Shown: piece by piece, positions 32,310 through 42,689 of the stretch
Numbering within the stretch: the stretch's first letter is position 1
Layout of the letters: each line of letters opens with the position of its first letter
Assembly: GCA_963556195.1 (NCBI GenBank)
Contig: OY744519.1
Location: forward strand, 31,504,908-31,568,907
Reading direction: 5' to 3'
Source: Sepiola atlantica
Lineage: Eukaryota; Mollusca; Cephalopoda; Sepiida; Sepiolidae
Length of the DNA stretch: 64,000 nt
Notes under the pieces: generated by a model
The model's database searches: none
The model's input: only the letters and a program-made list of their open reading frames with translations
Told to the model about the DNA's origin: nothing
Position numbers and translations under genes: made by a program

Positions 32310-32959
32310 GCCAATTTTGAACACTCGGATATCTACGTATGTTATAAAAAGATCTAATTTCAGCCCCAGGAAGCGTCTACCTTGATTTCTGAGAGCTAAC
32401 TGAGCGAAACATGGACACTAAAAGAGTGAAGATCACCCTCTACTGCAGTCCCAAATCAACCCTGATCGACTCATACACGAAGGCGTACCAATAAAACGGA
32501 AAGCTATTAATTTAAAAAGAAAAGAAAAGACATTCGACTCTAAAAATCTGCCAACGAAAGGTCAACACACACACACACACATTATATATGTATATATTAA
32601 AAGAGGCTTTTTGTCCTTATAAGAATATATTTTTATGGTATGAATGTCAAAAGGTAAAATGTTTTATTAGATCGAATGACTCTTGTGTCCGCTCTTAAAG
32701 AGCGTGGAGGAGGTGCAAATATAAATACATAAGAATTCTTTGCAGTTCACATAAAGACGACCGCGTTGCTGGTGGCAACGTTCTTACTGCGGAATGTTGC
32801 TCAGTGATTTAAATATCATTATCAATATACAGACATTATATACATATGTATATATACATAATATAATGTATGTATGTATGTATGTATATAATCTTTCTCT
32901 CTATGTAGATATATGTCTGTGTTTATATATTCAAAAACACTTTTGTCATCTATACGTAG

Positions 32960-32960
<1 letters not shown>
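32310..32960. other. Unannotated; short (CA)n
   Basis: A small CA run at about 32563-32580 and a TATG-rich patch near 32860-32885. Nothing else supported. Confidence 0.4.

Positions 32961-32961
<1 letters not shown>

Positions 32962-33006
<45 letters not shown>
32962..33006. repeat. (TA)n array
   Basis: Pure TA; a reverse-strand ribozyme candidate faces it from the right. Confidence 0.95.
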
Positions 33007-33007
<1 letters not shown>

Positions 33008-33044
33008 GATATACGATATCGTGATAAATATTTTTATTTAATTC

Positions 33045-33098
33045 TTATCCACATACACATGTGTTTCATTCATTTTTTTTAGGAATCATCTGTGTGGA
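33045..33098 (-). ncRNA. Hammerhead ribozyme candidate, family B, one core change
   Basis: Reverse strand CAGATGA (33086-33092; consensus CTGATGA), helix II TTCC..GAAT, GAAA (33064-33067), palindromic helix III ACACATGTGT, triplet GTA (33054-33056), then TGTGG pairing with CCACA. The U4-to-A change should impair it. Confidence 0.5.
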
Positions 33099-33298
33099 GA
33101 ATGACTGTTCTACTGGTCGCACGATTCGAAACCCAGCAGACCCAAGTGACCTTTAACTTACAGATTAGAACCTCTACCAATGCGGCCAACTCAAAAGCCA
33201 TTCGGAAAGGGGAGAATTAAAGTTGATTGATGTTAATACAGGCGGACATATTTTATAGACTGTTATAACAGTATTCAACAATCCAGTCGGACGAAACA

Positions 33299-33313
33299 TA
33301 TATATATATATAT

Positions 33314-33408
<95 letters not shown>
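33299..33408. repeat. (TA)n array
   Basis: Long TA with one GA slip near 33315. Left flank of the PLE inverted unit. Confidence 0.95.
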
Positions 33409-33411
<3 letters not shown>

Positions 33412-33434
33412 GCTTTGAGGTACAAAACTTATAA

Positions 33435-33640
33435 ATGCATTTAAAAAGGATGCGTGGAAATCTCTCAAAAGCCCTTTCGACTATCATCTCGTCAGGAGAA
33501 AATTGATAGTTTTTTAATCAATAATATCGTCGAAAGAAAGAGCAAACGGGGAATTGAATGTGCCAAAATTAACGATGGAGCGATTAAAAGAAGTGAATTT
33601 AATGATTTCGTTAAAAAAACGATTAAAAGGCAGCATTTGG
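33435..33640. repeat. PLE inverted arm, left
   Basis: Inverted partner of 33850-34046, about 200 bp and nearly identical. Starts ATGCATTTAAAAAGGATGCG and ends in coding sequence shared by both arms. Confidence 0.85.
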
Positions 33641-33816
33641 TTGAAAACCCAAGTTGTGCCAGTAGCTATAAAATAGATCGTTTTGAGATCCTGCATAGAG
33701 CAGATTCCAAGAACCATTTGAAAATATTGGAATGTGTCTCTATCGCTATTCGCAAATCTTCCTTGTGTCGGCAGAAGGAATTTGTCAGATCGCTAAATCT
33801 CTTTGGGGAACTTTGA
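33454..33816 (+). pseudogene. Penelope-like element GIY-YIG endonuclease fragment
   Basis: 120 codons. Residues 61-117 (HLVENPSC, then YKIDRFEILHRADSK, LKILECVSIAIRK, QKEFVRSLNLF) match the C-terminal half of the GIY-YIG domain of Penelope-like retroelements: a conserved His, the FxIL strand, the ILE glutamate (residue 93, the likely metal ligand) and the LN/LF ending. The first 19 codons read through the ribozyme arm and are not protein-like. No reverse transcriptase or GIY-YIG N-terminus is present, so this is a 5'-truncated remnant. Fold assignment is by pattern only. Confidence 0.65.
33460..33500 (-). ncRNA. Hammerhead ribozyme candidate, left arm
   Basis: Reverse strand CTGACGA (33489-33495), helix II GAT-GATA-GTC, GAAA (33475-33478), a short loop, UU, and helix I of TCTC with GAGA. 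Identical core to the copy at 33983. Its 3' side faces the TA array at 33299-33408. Confidence 0.6.
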
Positions 33817-33849
33817 ACCCCCTCCCTTCTTTTTTTTCCTCCCCTAACG

Positions 33850-34045
33850 TATTGCCTTTTAATCGTTTTTTTAACGAAATCATTAAATTCACTTCTTTTA
33901 ATCGCTCCATCGTTAATTTTGGCACATTCAATTCCCTGTTTACTCTTTCTTTCAGTGATATTATTGATTAAAAAACTATCGATTTTCTCCTGACGAGATG
34001 ATAGTCGAAAGGGCTTTTGAGAGATTTCCGCGCATCCTTTTTAAA

Positions 34046-34046
<1 letters not shown>
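33850..34046. repeat. PLE inverted arm, right
   Basis: Inverse of 33435-33640, with a few substitutions. Confidence 0.85.
33983..34026 (+). ncRNA. Hammerhead ribozyme candidate, right arm
   Basis: Helix I TTTCTC (33984-33989) with GAGAGA (34019-34024), CTGACGA (33990-33996), helix II GAT-GATA-GTC (33997-34006), GAAA (34007-34010), GGGCTT loop and UU cleavage site. Helix III is a single A-U pair in this register. TA array starts 33 nt downstream. Confidence 0.65.

Positions 34047-34050
<4 letters not shown>

Positions 34051-34114
<64 letters not shown>
34051..34114. repeat. (TA)n array
   Basis: Pure TA; right flank of the PLE inverted unit. Confidence 0.95.
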
Positions 34115-34116
<2 letters not shown>

Positions 34117-34500
34117 GAGCTTGCTTTGCAAAATTCGTCAATTGAAATGCTTCAAACATCAATTTAAAATAATAAGCATTTCATTGTTGTAAATAAGAAA
34201 AAAACTATTTCTCATTTATTCATAGATAAATGATAACATTTTGGTTATTTTGATACAAATTTATATATCACATTTAGACTGGAAATTTAGAAATGTATCG
34301 TTACTTGTTGAAAATCTCAAGAAAAGAATTAATTAATTGTCATTTTTCAAACCAATATGCAAATTAGTTAACCTTGCGGCTGATATCACATATACATAAG
34401 CAGAATGTAAAAAAAAAGATGGCTCGTATATTGTGTAAGGTCGAATCAACTTGAAATGGGGCGTTTTGATTTTACCGTTAGTGCGAGAAATAAACAAGTA
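34115..34500. other. No recognised feature
   Basis: AT-rich sequence without repeats I can name. Confidence 0.4.
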
Positions 34501-34620
34501 TATATATATGGGTGGGTGGGTGTGTGTGTGTGTGTGTATTCGACATTAATAATATGATGGAAGACAAACAGCCCCAATTTAATAACGTATAGTATATTCT
34601 CCGCTCTATAATAAAGAGCA

Positions 34621-34699
<79 letters not shown>

Positions 34700-34725
34700 T
34701 GTATATATATATGTGTGTGTGTGTG
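34501..34725. repeat. (GT)n and (TA)n arrays
   Basis: GGTGGGTGGGTGTGTGTG near 34510-34538, then (TA)n at 34624-34694 and a short TG run at 34712-34726. Confidence 0.9.
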
Positions 34726-34739
34726 TAGTTTTTTTATTT

Positions 34740-34930
34740 TTGTAACACAACGTACTTATAATAGCACAATAATTTAAAGCTAGAGCTATGCTATATTTAG
34801 TATTTTTATGTAGTTTAATAGCACATCATTATCACAAAGGACGGATTCACGTCATTTTTTTCAACTTACTTTTTTATTTCGCTGACAATTGTTTCGGCTA
34901 ACATCAAGATATTTGTAAAATGCTCTTATG
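34740..34930 (-). repeat. PLE-type terminal unit with ribozyme 3' half
   Basis: Reverse strand GCCGAAACAATTGTCAGCG (34881-34899) has GAAA, helix III AC-AATT-GT and GTC. It then matches the 57440-57590 unit (GAATC.GTCCTT, CATAGCTCTAGC.TTAAA, GCTATTA). The CUGANGA side is shortened, so the ribozyme is broken. The (TA)n array is on the 3' side. Confidence 0.5.
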
Positions 34931-35079
34931 CATTTATTTATTCATTGGTGTGACTATCTTCCGTGCAAATTGTACAAAAATCAAATTAAAAAAACTTCTA
35001 AAAACTTGGCGATTATAGCGCGAAATTACAGTCAATATTCATTATAAATTTATTTTTTAATACATAGAAATTATGGTCC

Positions 35080-35083
<4 letters not shown>

Positions 35084-35163
<80 letters not shown>

Positions 35164-35301
35164 GGCCGGCGGGACAGTTATAAAGGTGGGGGGCGGTTAA
35201 ACACATGCATATCAACTTAATTATTGATGACGGTAAAGTGGGGGGGGGGCAAGTCAAAAAAGTGAGGGGACTTGAGCCCCCTGCCCCCCCCCCCGCCGTC
35301 C

Positions 35302-35358
<57 letters not shown>
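35084..35358. repeat. Two (TA)n arrays with G/C-run spacer
   Basis: (TA)n at 35084-35159 and 35306-35358. The 146-bp spacer holds GTGGGGGGGGG and CCCCCCCCCC runs that could pair. Confidence 0.9.
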
Positions 35359-35361
<3 letters not shown>

Positions 35362-35608
35362 GCATCAAATCGTTATTAATACAGGTTTCATTAAAGACTA
35401 CGGAGCTCTCTCTTTTTGCAATCTTACGCGGCGAGCGAGTTTTCGGTTCTCATGGGGTTAATTGGTATAATGTGGCACCGAGCGTTGTATCATCGGTCAT
35501 ATTTCTTTAATATCTGTCAACATAGTTTTTTAAAGTCCGTTTATAATAATATTCATAAATAAATATAATATTGAATTATATTTTACCTACTTACGACGTC
35601 ATTTCGAG

Positions 35609-35611
<3 letters not shown>
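35359..35611. other. No recognised feature
   Basis: AT-rich; nothing supported. Confidence 0.35.
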
Positions 35612-35678
<67 letters not shown>

Positions 35679-35706
35679 CGCAAGTAATGGAATAAAATCA
35701 TCAACA

Positions 35707-35750
<44 letters not shown>

Positions 35751-35952
35751 GCGTATTGCATTAGTTTCTGTAGATGTAAATCCGTTGAAACTCAAGTGTT
35801 TATAAAAAGTGCTCAATAACAAGTAGAGCTGTTTATAAGTATACTTTTTTATTATTATTTTTATATGATGAGGTTGACTTTCGACGAAGAGTGCAACCGA
35901 AACATGTATGCACATATGTAACCAGTAATGTTTGTATAAATAAAAATGTATA

Positions 35953-35988
<36 letters not shown>
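35612..35988 (+). repeat. PLE-type terminal unit between (TA)n arrays
   Basis: TA arrays at 35612-35674, 35710-35746 and 35956-35988. The unit 35747-35955 has GTTTATAAAAAGTGCTCAAT and GAGCT as in the units at 39470, 58280 and 63770, then CGACGA and GAAACATGTATG, a decayed hammerhead-like 3' half (GAAA-N4-UA). Confidence 0.5.
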
Positions 35989-35989
<1 letters not shown>

Positions 35990-35990
<1 letters not shown>

Positions 35991-36566
35991 TTGATCGTAC
36001 TTTCAAAAAAATCTGCAAGTGGTTTCAATTAAATTTTATTTACAAAATGAAAAATGAACAATGAGTGATGATGAGTGGGAGAAAATTAAAAAACACCCCA
36101 AAAAGGAAAGAAAAATAATTCAATAAAATAAAATGATAATAAGGCTCTCCCAACTCCCTGCTAAGTGTTAGGTCGCTCACTGTTTTCCGTGTGATCCGAA
36201 AACAAGTAGATCGGTTTCGAAATGGGAGTAGAAGCTAAGTTGGAGGTAAAAAATAAAGCAGATCGAAGTGAAGTATAGGAAAGGATGGTGTCCTCTAAGA
36301 TACCAGACAACATGGGTGACCGGAAGTAAAATAAATGTGTGGAGTGGGTATATTTAACAATACCTGCATGTTGTGGTGATTAACGTGCGAGTGATCTTCG
36401 ATTTTGTGTTAATAAAAACTCACATTACGTCATTCATTATCGATTCGTTTTCATTTTGGGCAAATATAGATCAAGCCTGAAAGTGATGCGTCATTGTATA
36501 AATGATGTTGACGTGAAGAAAGGCAACGAATCTACGACAAAAACCGGTCGAAATGTACAAGTATTA
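35990..36566. other. No recognised feature
   Basis: AT-rich. CCGGTCGAAAT near 36545 resembles a hammerhead 3' half, without a valid partner. Confidence 0.35.
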
Positions 36567-36980
36567 CTCATTGATTGGTAGTTTTGTTTTACGGCATATC
36601 AACCCTTTTTGGGTTATTTAATGCCGAATCTGGTCATTATAGTAAAAGTTTTTATGCTTCAAGTTCTTTATATCTTCAAATGTTTAATCATCGTTTTTGG
36701 TTTGGTAGTTTTGTTTTACGGCATATCAACCCTTTTTGGGTTATTTAATGCCGAATCTGGTCATTATAGTAAAAGATTTATGCTTCAAGTTCTAAAAATA
36801 AAATAAAAAAGGGGAGGGAGAAAGGGAGAGGGGCTGTTGTTTTTGTTTTTGGTTTTGTAGAACATAATTAAGTTTTACAAAAAAAAAAAAAAAAAAAAAA
36901 AAAACGTCAATGTAGGTGAATTTCGTCTCAGGGAGCCACAGGGCAGCCTGATCTGGTATCACCAGGCTCATTGATTGGTA
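36567..36980 (+). mobile_element. Dimeric hairpin element, copy 2, with TSD
   Basis: Flanked by CTCATTGATTGGTA (36567-36580 and 36967-36980). The 386-bp body is colinear with copy 1 at 22064: two 127-bp monomers, an A/G-rich stretch, a 27-nt A run (36878-36904) and the same terminal block. The different TSD shows an independent insertion. Where the element ends and the TSD begins is ambiguous by 4 bp at the left. Confidence 0.8.
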
Positions 36981-38136
36981 TCGTGACTAAGGGTTTTCGA
37001 AACAGAATCCCCGAGATGACGAGTCAAATAGTTAAAAACGAAAAGAGAAATACATGGTGTTCTCGCCATGATTATACTCTTGATTATATTGTTAATCGTG
37101 TGAGCACGAAATAAAGGTCCTCTTTGTGCCGTTTTTTTAAAAGTTTTGTAGGAGAGCCCCCCCCCCCCCCAAAAAAAAAAATGCATCCAATATAACCCCC
37201 AAAACAGACGAAATGCTGGTTGCATTAGTAGAAAAAAAAGTTTGACTACTTAAGAGGATTCAATCCAATCATCTCATTGAGAATTTGCATAAAAAGGATT
37301 GTTTTCCTTATATTTCCGCCTCCACATAAACCCACACAGATGACTGTCCACTATTCCGTGATGCATTCCACGGCAGTGTTTATTCCGCATTTTGTACAGC
37401 CTAACATCACCCACTCTGCTATAACCTTAAACCTTAACATCAACCCGGTGTATGTCTAGACTAGACTTATAAAAGTAGGGCAAGTGCGTGTGCGCGTACT
37501 GCGCGTGTCTGGTAGGATTTTTTTTCTTACAAACGATCTACCTTTTGTTTATTTTTGTAAGGGTTAGGAGAGTTACGCTTTTTTTTAAACAATTAAATAA
37601 AAAAAAACAATGTTTGTTTTCTACTCTGACTGACATTATCAGTTATGTGTATCTTGTTTTTGTTTTAATTATTATTATTGGTTTTACTTTTCTTTTCTTC
37701 TTTTTTTTGCTACGCGAATATAACATTGCCTATTGATTATATCATATATTTCACGACCTCTGAGGAGCCTAGAAATAATTACGCCAGAAAGAAAAGAAAA
37801 ACGCGATCACTTGCTGATAATAGGTTTACATTGTGCAAATGCAAATGCGAATGCTACATACAAAATCCTGTCCACCAATGCCTAGAACTAAAACAACTAA
37901 ACACATCACCAAATTTTGAAACTTGTCTACAAATGTCGTATTATGATACAAATCAGTCCAACAGCGGCTTCGTTGTTTTTGGATTGCTGTTCTGTTCAGT
38001 CCTAAGGGGTCCACCCTCCCAGGCGTTACCTTCTCTCTGGGAGGTTGGACCTTTGTAAATAAAATTTAATTCAAACCATTTGGGGATTTTAAGTAGGATC
38101 AACCAATAGAGTGAATTTTGTATTTTGGCGAGAGTA
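36981..38136. other. Mostly unannotated; SINE-B scrap
   Basis: A C10/A10 run near 37148-37170. GGTCCACCCTCCCAGGCG near 38009 is a scrap of the SINE body. A 126-codon forward frame at 37678-38058 shows no recognisable domain and runs into that scrap. Confidence 0.4.
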
Positions 38137-38571
38137 TCTAACGTAGAGTATTGATTTACTCCTCTCCAGGAGTTAGGCACAAGGCCAGTTTTATCTTACT
38201 CCCACAAGTAAGATGTGACCCAAGGTCGGGTCGGGAAAGTGGGGTTTGGAAAGCCAGCGCCCGAGAGGTGAGCACTCTGGCCATTAAAAATTGCCTGGGC
38301 AGCCCCGTCGGCATTCCCCGGTAGGGGCGCCTCAGGCAATAAGCAATAAACTTACTCCTCCCCAAAGAGAGGAGGCGAAGCCTGGGAGGGTGGACCTCCT
38401 AGAACTGCACAGGACAGACCCATAGACCGACGTAAATCAAGCCCCGAAGGCCAAGACAATACCAGTCTATGGGGTGCAGTATCCATCAAAACAGATACTA
38501 CACTTTGATCTTAGCCAAAAGGCCAAGAACGGATCTTAGCCAAAAGGCCAAGAACGGATCTAACGTAGAGT
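38137..38571 (-). mobile_element. U2-headed SINE with doubled head, TSD intact
   Basis: Target duplication ATCTAACGTAGAGT at 38137-38150 and 38558-38571. Reverse strand: a 25-bp U2 5' segment (TTCTTGGCCTTTTGGCTAAG plus ATCCG) occurs once, then again leading into GTAGTATCTGTT, linker, body and tail. The partial head sits at the very 5' end, so it was part of the inserted RNA or was added at insertion. Confidence 0.9.
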
Positions 38572-38750
38572 CAGTCCATAAGTTTTCGACAAATTGTTTG
38601 ACCGTCGACCCCCCCCCCCACTCGTCCCCACCAAAACGATTCGGGCTTTATGCCTAAGTTAAATGTGAACTTTATCTTTATTGTTTTTGTAAAAAAAAAA
38701 TACCAAAAATAGAAAACCCTTGTTGTAACGTTAATTTTTTTAACTAAATA
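38572..38750. other. No recognised feature
   Basis: Short spacer with C-rich and A-rich runs. Confidence 0.3.
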
Positions 38751-38751
38751 A

Positions 38752-38895
38752 AATCGCCTGAGGCGCTCTTACCGGGGAATGTCGACGAGGCTGCTCAGGC
38801 ATTTTTGTAGGCGAAAGTGCGTTTATCCAAGTGCGCTGGTTTTTCAAAACCACACCTGACCTTGTGTCTAACCTCCGGACAAGGAGATAAATAAT
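38752..38895 (+). repeat. SINE-B, 5'-truncated
   Basis: CGCCTGAGGCGCTCTTACCG, GAATGTCGACGAGGCTGC, GTGCGCTGG, GACCTTGTGTCTAACCTCC, then GGAGATAAATAATA. Confidence 0.7.
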
Positions 38896-39398
38896 ATATC
38901 TACAACCAACCCAAATCAGATCGACAGAGATAGTTAAAAAAAAAAAAATAGCTTACGGTACCAGTACCCTAAGTCCGAGTTGGTTTCCAGTCGGATTAAG
39001 GTAAGCTTCTTTTTTCATATATCTTTTAAGCCTGTAATTAGCAACCACCTAAAAAGATCGACGAATTCGGCTGAGTAAAAGTAATGAAACAAATTTTGAA
39101 ATAACAAAACTTACGAACAGTTTCAAGTGTTTAAAAGTATGCAAGTCGATAGAAAATTAAATATTCTATCGTTTGGGAAAAGTTATTTGTTGTATATTTG
39201 TATAAATTACTAGTATAATTCACTACAAGACTGTACTTCGTTTCATTACACATTGTTTACGTCTCAGGTTGTTGTATTGCTCATGGAGTCATGGTTGTAA
39301 TTTTGTATTGTTTTTTTTTTGTTTTTGTATCGTGTTTTTTTCTATTACTACGTAATACTAATTTGATTTTAACTCCCAGACATTCATCATGTCATAAT

Positions 39399-39400
<2 letters not shown>
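38896..39400. other. No recognised feature
   Basis: AT-rich; T-run near 39310. Confidence 0.4.

Positions 39401-39467
<67 letters not shown>
39401..39467. repeat. (TA)n array
   Basis: Pure TA; left border of a PLE-type unit. Confidence 0.95.
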
Positions 39468-39471
<4 letters not shown>

Positions 39472-39705
39472 ATCCAGGTAGTATAAAAATCCACAGGGTA
39501 GAAATCCAAAGGGAATCAAACCGGGCTTATAAAAGAGTGCTCAATAAAAATATAGAGCTGTATTATTCTTCCTGGATTTCACCGACCGGATGGATCACAA
39601 AAAAACTTCTGCCTGATGAGACCTCAGCTCTTGATAGCTGTAGATCGATAACATCGACATGCCAGTGTAGCAGACTTTGTACATGTTTGAATAAAAAAAC
39701 ATTTA

Positions 39706-39714
<9 letters not shown>
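39468..39714 (+). repeat. PLE-type terminal unit
   Basis: Begins with AATCCAGGTA, CCACAGGGTAG, AAATCCAAAG, CCGGGCTTATAAAAG and GTGCTCAATA, as at 58271 and (inverted) 63820. Unlike those, its ribozyme half is inverted relative to this start, so the unit is rearranged. Confidence 0.65.
39606..39675 (+). ncRNA. Hammerhead-like, family A (GAUAA variant)
   Basis: Helix I TCTGC/GCAGA, CTGATGA (39613-39619), long imperfect helix II, GATAAC where GAAAC is expected, helix III ACAT/GTGT, cleavage triplet GTA (39667-39669). The GATAA is shared with 58394 and 63629. TA array 45 nt downstream. Confidence 0.5.

Positions 39715-39751
<37 letters not shown>
39715..39751. repeat. (TA)n array
   Basis: Lies between two convergent ribozyme candidates. 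Confidence 0.95.
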
Positions 39752-39753
<2 letters not shown>

Positions 39754-39761
39754 ATTATTTA

Positions 39762-39809
39762 TTACCTACAGACATCGATGTTTCATGCTTACGTAATCTT
39801 CAGTGCAGG
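39762..39809 (-). ncRNA. Hammerhead ribozyme candidate, family B, core intact
   Basis: Reverse strand helix I CCTGCA/TGTAGG (six pairs, one G-U), CTGAAGA (39797-39803), GAAA (39781-39784), palindromic helix III ACATCGATGT, triplet GTC (39771-39773). Helix II is weak. TA array 20 nt from the cleavage site on the 3' side. Confidence 0.65.
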
Positions 39810-39814
39810 AAGCT

Positions 39815-40305
39815 ATCGCCTATTTTTATTCGAATCTTTGACGGAACTGTTTAGGACGGCGATCTCATCGTTTACTTATTATACATATCAGGGAATAAAG
39901 ATCAATAATAATCTGGCACGTTTGTCCATGTGTCATGGGGAGAGGATACACAATTATAGATTGCAAAGACCCACGCGTCTCGTTAGCCCGGCTAGGTGTC
40001 AACTGGGTTGCTTACATAAGAGCATCAAATGAAATATGGTCGGATAAAAACTAAAAAAGAAAAATTATTTGAGGTTTCGATCGCCTTTTGTTATGTTATT
40101 GTAGCAGTCACGTGTTTTCATGTACTATTTTTTCTCGATGTAAATAGACAAAATTTATCCCCGGGTAATTGGCTTGGCGTATGAATACAGTTTCTTAGAC
40201 CAGTTCTTCGTAGCGCATTCACACAAATGTTTTTCAAAAACCTCCCATTGCAAATTTTTTTTTTAACATAGTTCACCCCCAAACAAGGCAGGCCGCCACT
40301 GTAGA
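39815..40305. other. No recognised feature
   Basis: No motif in the short open frames. Confidence 0.35.
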
Positions 40306-40309
40306 CGTA

Positions 40310-40920
40310 AGGGGCTACTAAGAAAAAAGAAAAGGGAAGAAGGTTGGGGTGTCAATCTAAATTGGGATCTGCGCAGCGAGATGTCTGTTTACATTAGTTT
40401 TAAATTTCTGCATGTCTGTACTGTCGGGGAAACGGGGGGGGGGGCAGGGAGGGAATTCCAGAGGCCAGCTTGAGTAGAAGGCTCTCCGACATCTGAGGAC
40501 CTCCACAGTGAATGAATGAGATTTAGTTGATTGTCGAGTTAGTCTAGTGAATTTACGTCAAGGGGGTACCAGAGTAGCCAATTCATCGGAGCATAATCCA
40601 TTGAAGTATTTGTAAACAAGCACAAGGATGCTACATTGCGGCGATGGGACAGGGGCTGGAGCTTGGTTGACAGTGAGGGACCTATTAGGTTGGCAATTCT
40701 TTTTTGGACCTTGTCAAGGAGGGAGAGACTAGTAGATGATGCACCAGCCCAGATCTGACAACAATATTCCATGTTTATATATATGTAGGTTTGAAGTAGG
40801 ATAGTCATGGTATTAATTCTTTTAGTGAGTGGAGTATGAATGTTAAGTATGAATGTGGTATTTTGGTGAATGACGGTCATAATTGAAACTAACTAAGTTA
40901 GATTAGTCGGCAGTAGTTAG
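40310..40920 (-). pseudogene. LINE C-terminal tail
   Basis: Reverse strand: YINMEYCCQIWAGASSTSLS, LLDKVQKRIANLIG, HRRNVASLCLF, then after a frameshift GLWNSLPAPPPF. Same tail family as 41406-41960. 5'-truncated at about 40880. Confidence 0.8.
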
Positions 40921-40924
40921 TATT

Positions 40925-41260
40925 GACCGATCATCTCCACCCGCTCTTCTTTTGGCCTTGTGTCGCATTTCCTATTTCTATTTTCTACTTTATTTTGTAA
41001 AATATTTTAGAAATAGATATTGTGTTTTAAACGCTCTTAAACAGTTGGAATCAGGTCGCACAAAGAAACGGACGTTCTGATACTGGGCCCGTCCAACACA
41101 CCAGCCTAGAATATGAATCGGCCAGAATGTGTGGCGCCCTGATTTTTGTAAAGATTACTATTGGATGTTTTTAATTCCTTTCCAGTTCTGTCAAAATAAA
41201 AGGTTATTTCTGTTAAACAACATTCTTATCGTATACTTTTTCTTCTGTGAATGGGAGGGA
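40925..41260. other. No recognised feature
   Basis: Unique-looking spacer. Confidence 0.35.
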
Positions 41261-41261
41261 C

Positions 41262-41405
41262 ATTTTATATGGAAATCGCTCAAGACAAGGCATGAAGCCA
41301 CTTGATGTAAGGAGCTAACAAGAACGAAATATGATTACTGCAATGACAGGAGATGCCTATTGGCCTTAGTCTTTGATGTAAGGAGCTAACAAGAAGAAAA
41401 TATGA
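41262..41405 (+). repeat. Repeat R fragment and a 71-bp tandem duplication
   Basis: ATGGAAATCGCTCAAGACAA matches repeat R. TTGATGTAAGGAGCTAACAA starts at 41302 and again at 41373 with the following 50 bp repeated; the second unit runs into the LINE tail. Confidence 0.65.
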
Positions 41406-41960
41406 TTATCGCAAAGACAGGAGATACCTATTGGCCTTAGTCTTGAAAAGATCAAAGCTATAGGTAGGAGGAAAACAGTCAACAGGAAGAGAGTTCCACA
41501 AGCTTACAGTTCTCGGAAAGAAGCTATTGGAATAAGAAGCTGTATTACAGTGACGTATCAAAACAGCGAATTGAGGGAGACCACTAGACTGACGAGTCAA
41601 ACGAGCTGGAACAAAGGAAGCAGGGAATAGAACAGACAATTCTGAAAACACATGCTATAATAGTATTTATAGAAAAGACTGAGACTAGCAACATCACGTA
41701 TGTAAGAGAGAGGGTTTCAGAGAAGAAAAAAAGGTTGGAGCCAATCAAATTACAGATGCGTTTCTGCACCTTATCAAGAACCCTCAAATAGGATAAAGAG
41801 TCACCAGCCAAAATATGACAACAGTACTCCATATATGGTCTGATGGTAGATTTATAGAGATAGAGAATAGCCTCAGGTGTGGGAAAGTGTTTGGGGCGAC
41901 AGAGAGAACCGACTTCACGAGAATCAGAAAGAGCAATTGATCTAATATATGAACTCCATT
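41406..41960 (-). pseudogene. LINE C-terminal tail
   Basis: Reverse strand: TIRPYMEYCCHILAGDSLSY, LDKVQKRICNLIGSN, then frameshift, SELSVLFPASFVPARLT, NSFFPRTVSLWNSLPVDCF and FKTKANRYLLSLR to a stop. Clear end of the ORF after the RT. Confidence 0.85.
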
Positions 41961-42689
41961 TTATTTAGCTGTTTCAACCATGGAGTCTGACGGACCGTCG
42001 ACGCGAACTAAAACTTTAATTATAATGGTTACGGATACCCAATCACCTCAACCTCATCAATTTAACAGACCATTATATTATTATTTCTACGCAATCTCCG
42101 CCTATCTTAGAAACACTATTACGGAAACCATAAACTTGAACTGCAATGGAGAATAGAAAAAACATCGTAGGCGTTTTGAAAGCTTACAGGTACACTCTGG
42201 AAGAACTCGAATGACCCTATCATAGTAAAATATATAGTGTAATAGACTATTGCGATTTGAACACTTCGCTACTGTGTTGAAAGTTGGACAATCTACAAAA
42301 CACAAGTAACCAAACTGAACGTGTCTATGATGAGACATTTTAGATGTAAATGGTGGAAGAAGGTATAAAATTTCCTTTATCTTTTTATCTTTATTTTATT
42401 TTTTGTCTCAAAATCCACCAAAATGTTAGGATTAATAGTTATGTAGGGATGAAGTGAATTCCCAATTACACCGATCATATGACACGGGAAGGTTATGGTC
42501 ATTTCTTTACGCCCACCCCTGCCGAAAAAAAGGGTAAAGTGAATTGTAAAGTCGTAGATGGGAAAGGCAATATAAAAAGAAAGAATGACAAAGTTTATCG
42601 ATACAAAATAATTCATTTTTATTGAAGAATCAAGACAATGCAAGATAAAGAGTTCGTAGAATACGAAAATACAGAGAGTCCCAAGAACG
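41961..42689. other. No recognised feature
   Basis: A few 70-90-codon reverse frames without motifs. Confidence 0.35.

Noticed and set aside
33454..33510. N-terminal part of the PLE frame as protein
   Set aside because: The first 19 or so codons are the ribozyme arm read through; protein similarity starts later.
37678..38058. 126-codon forward frame as a gene
   Set aside because: No recognisable domain and its end lies in a SINE fragment.
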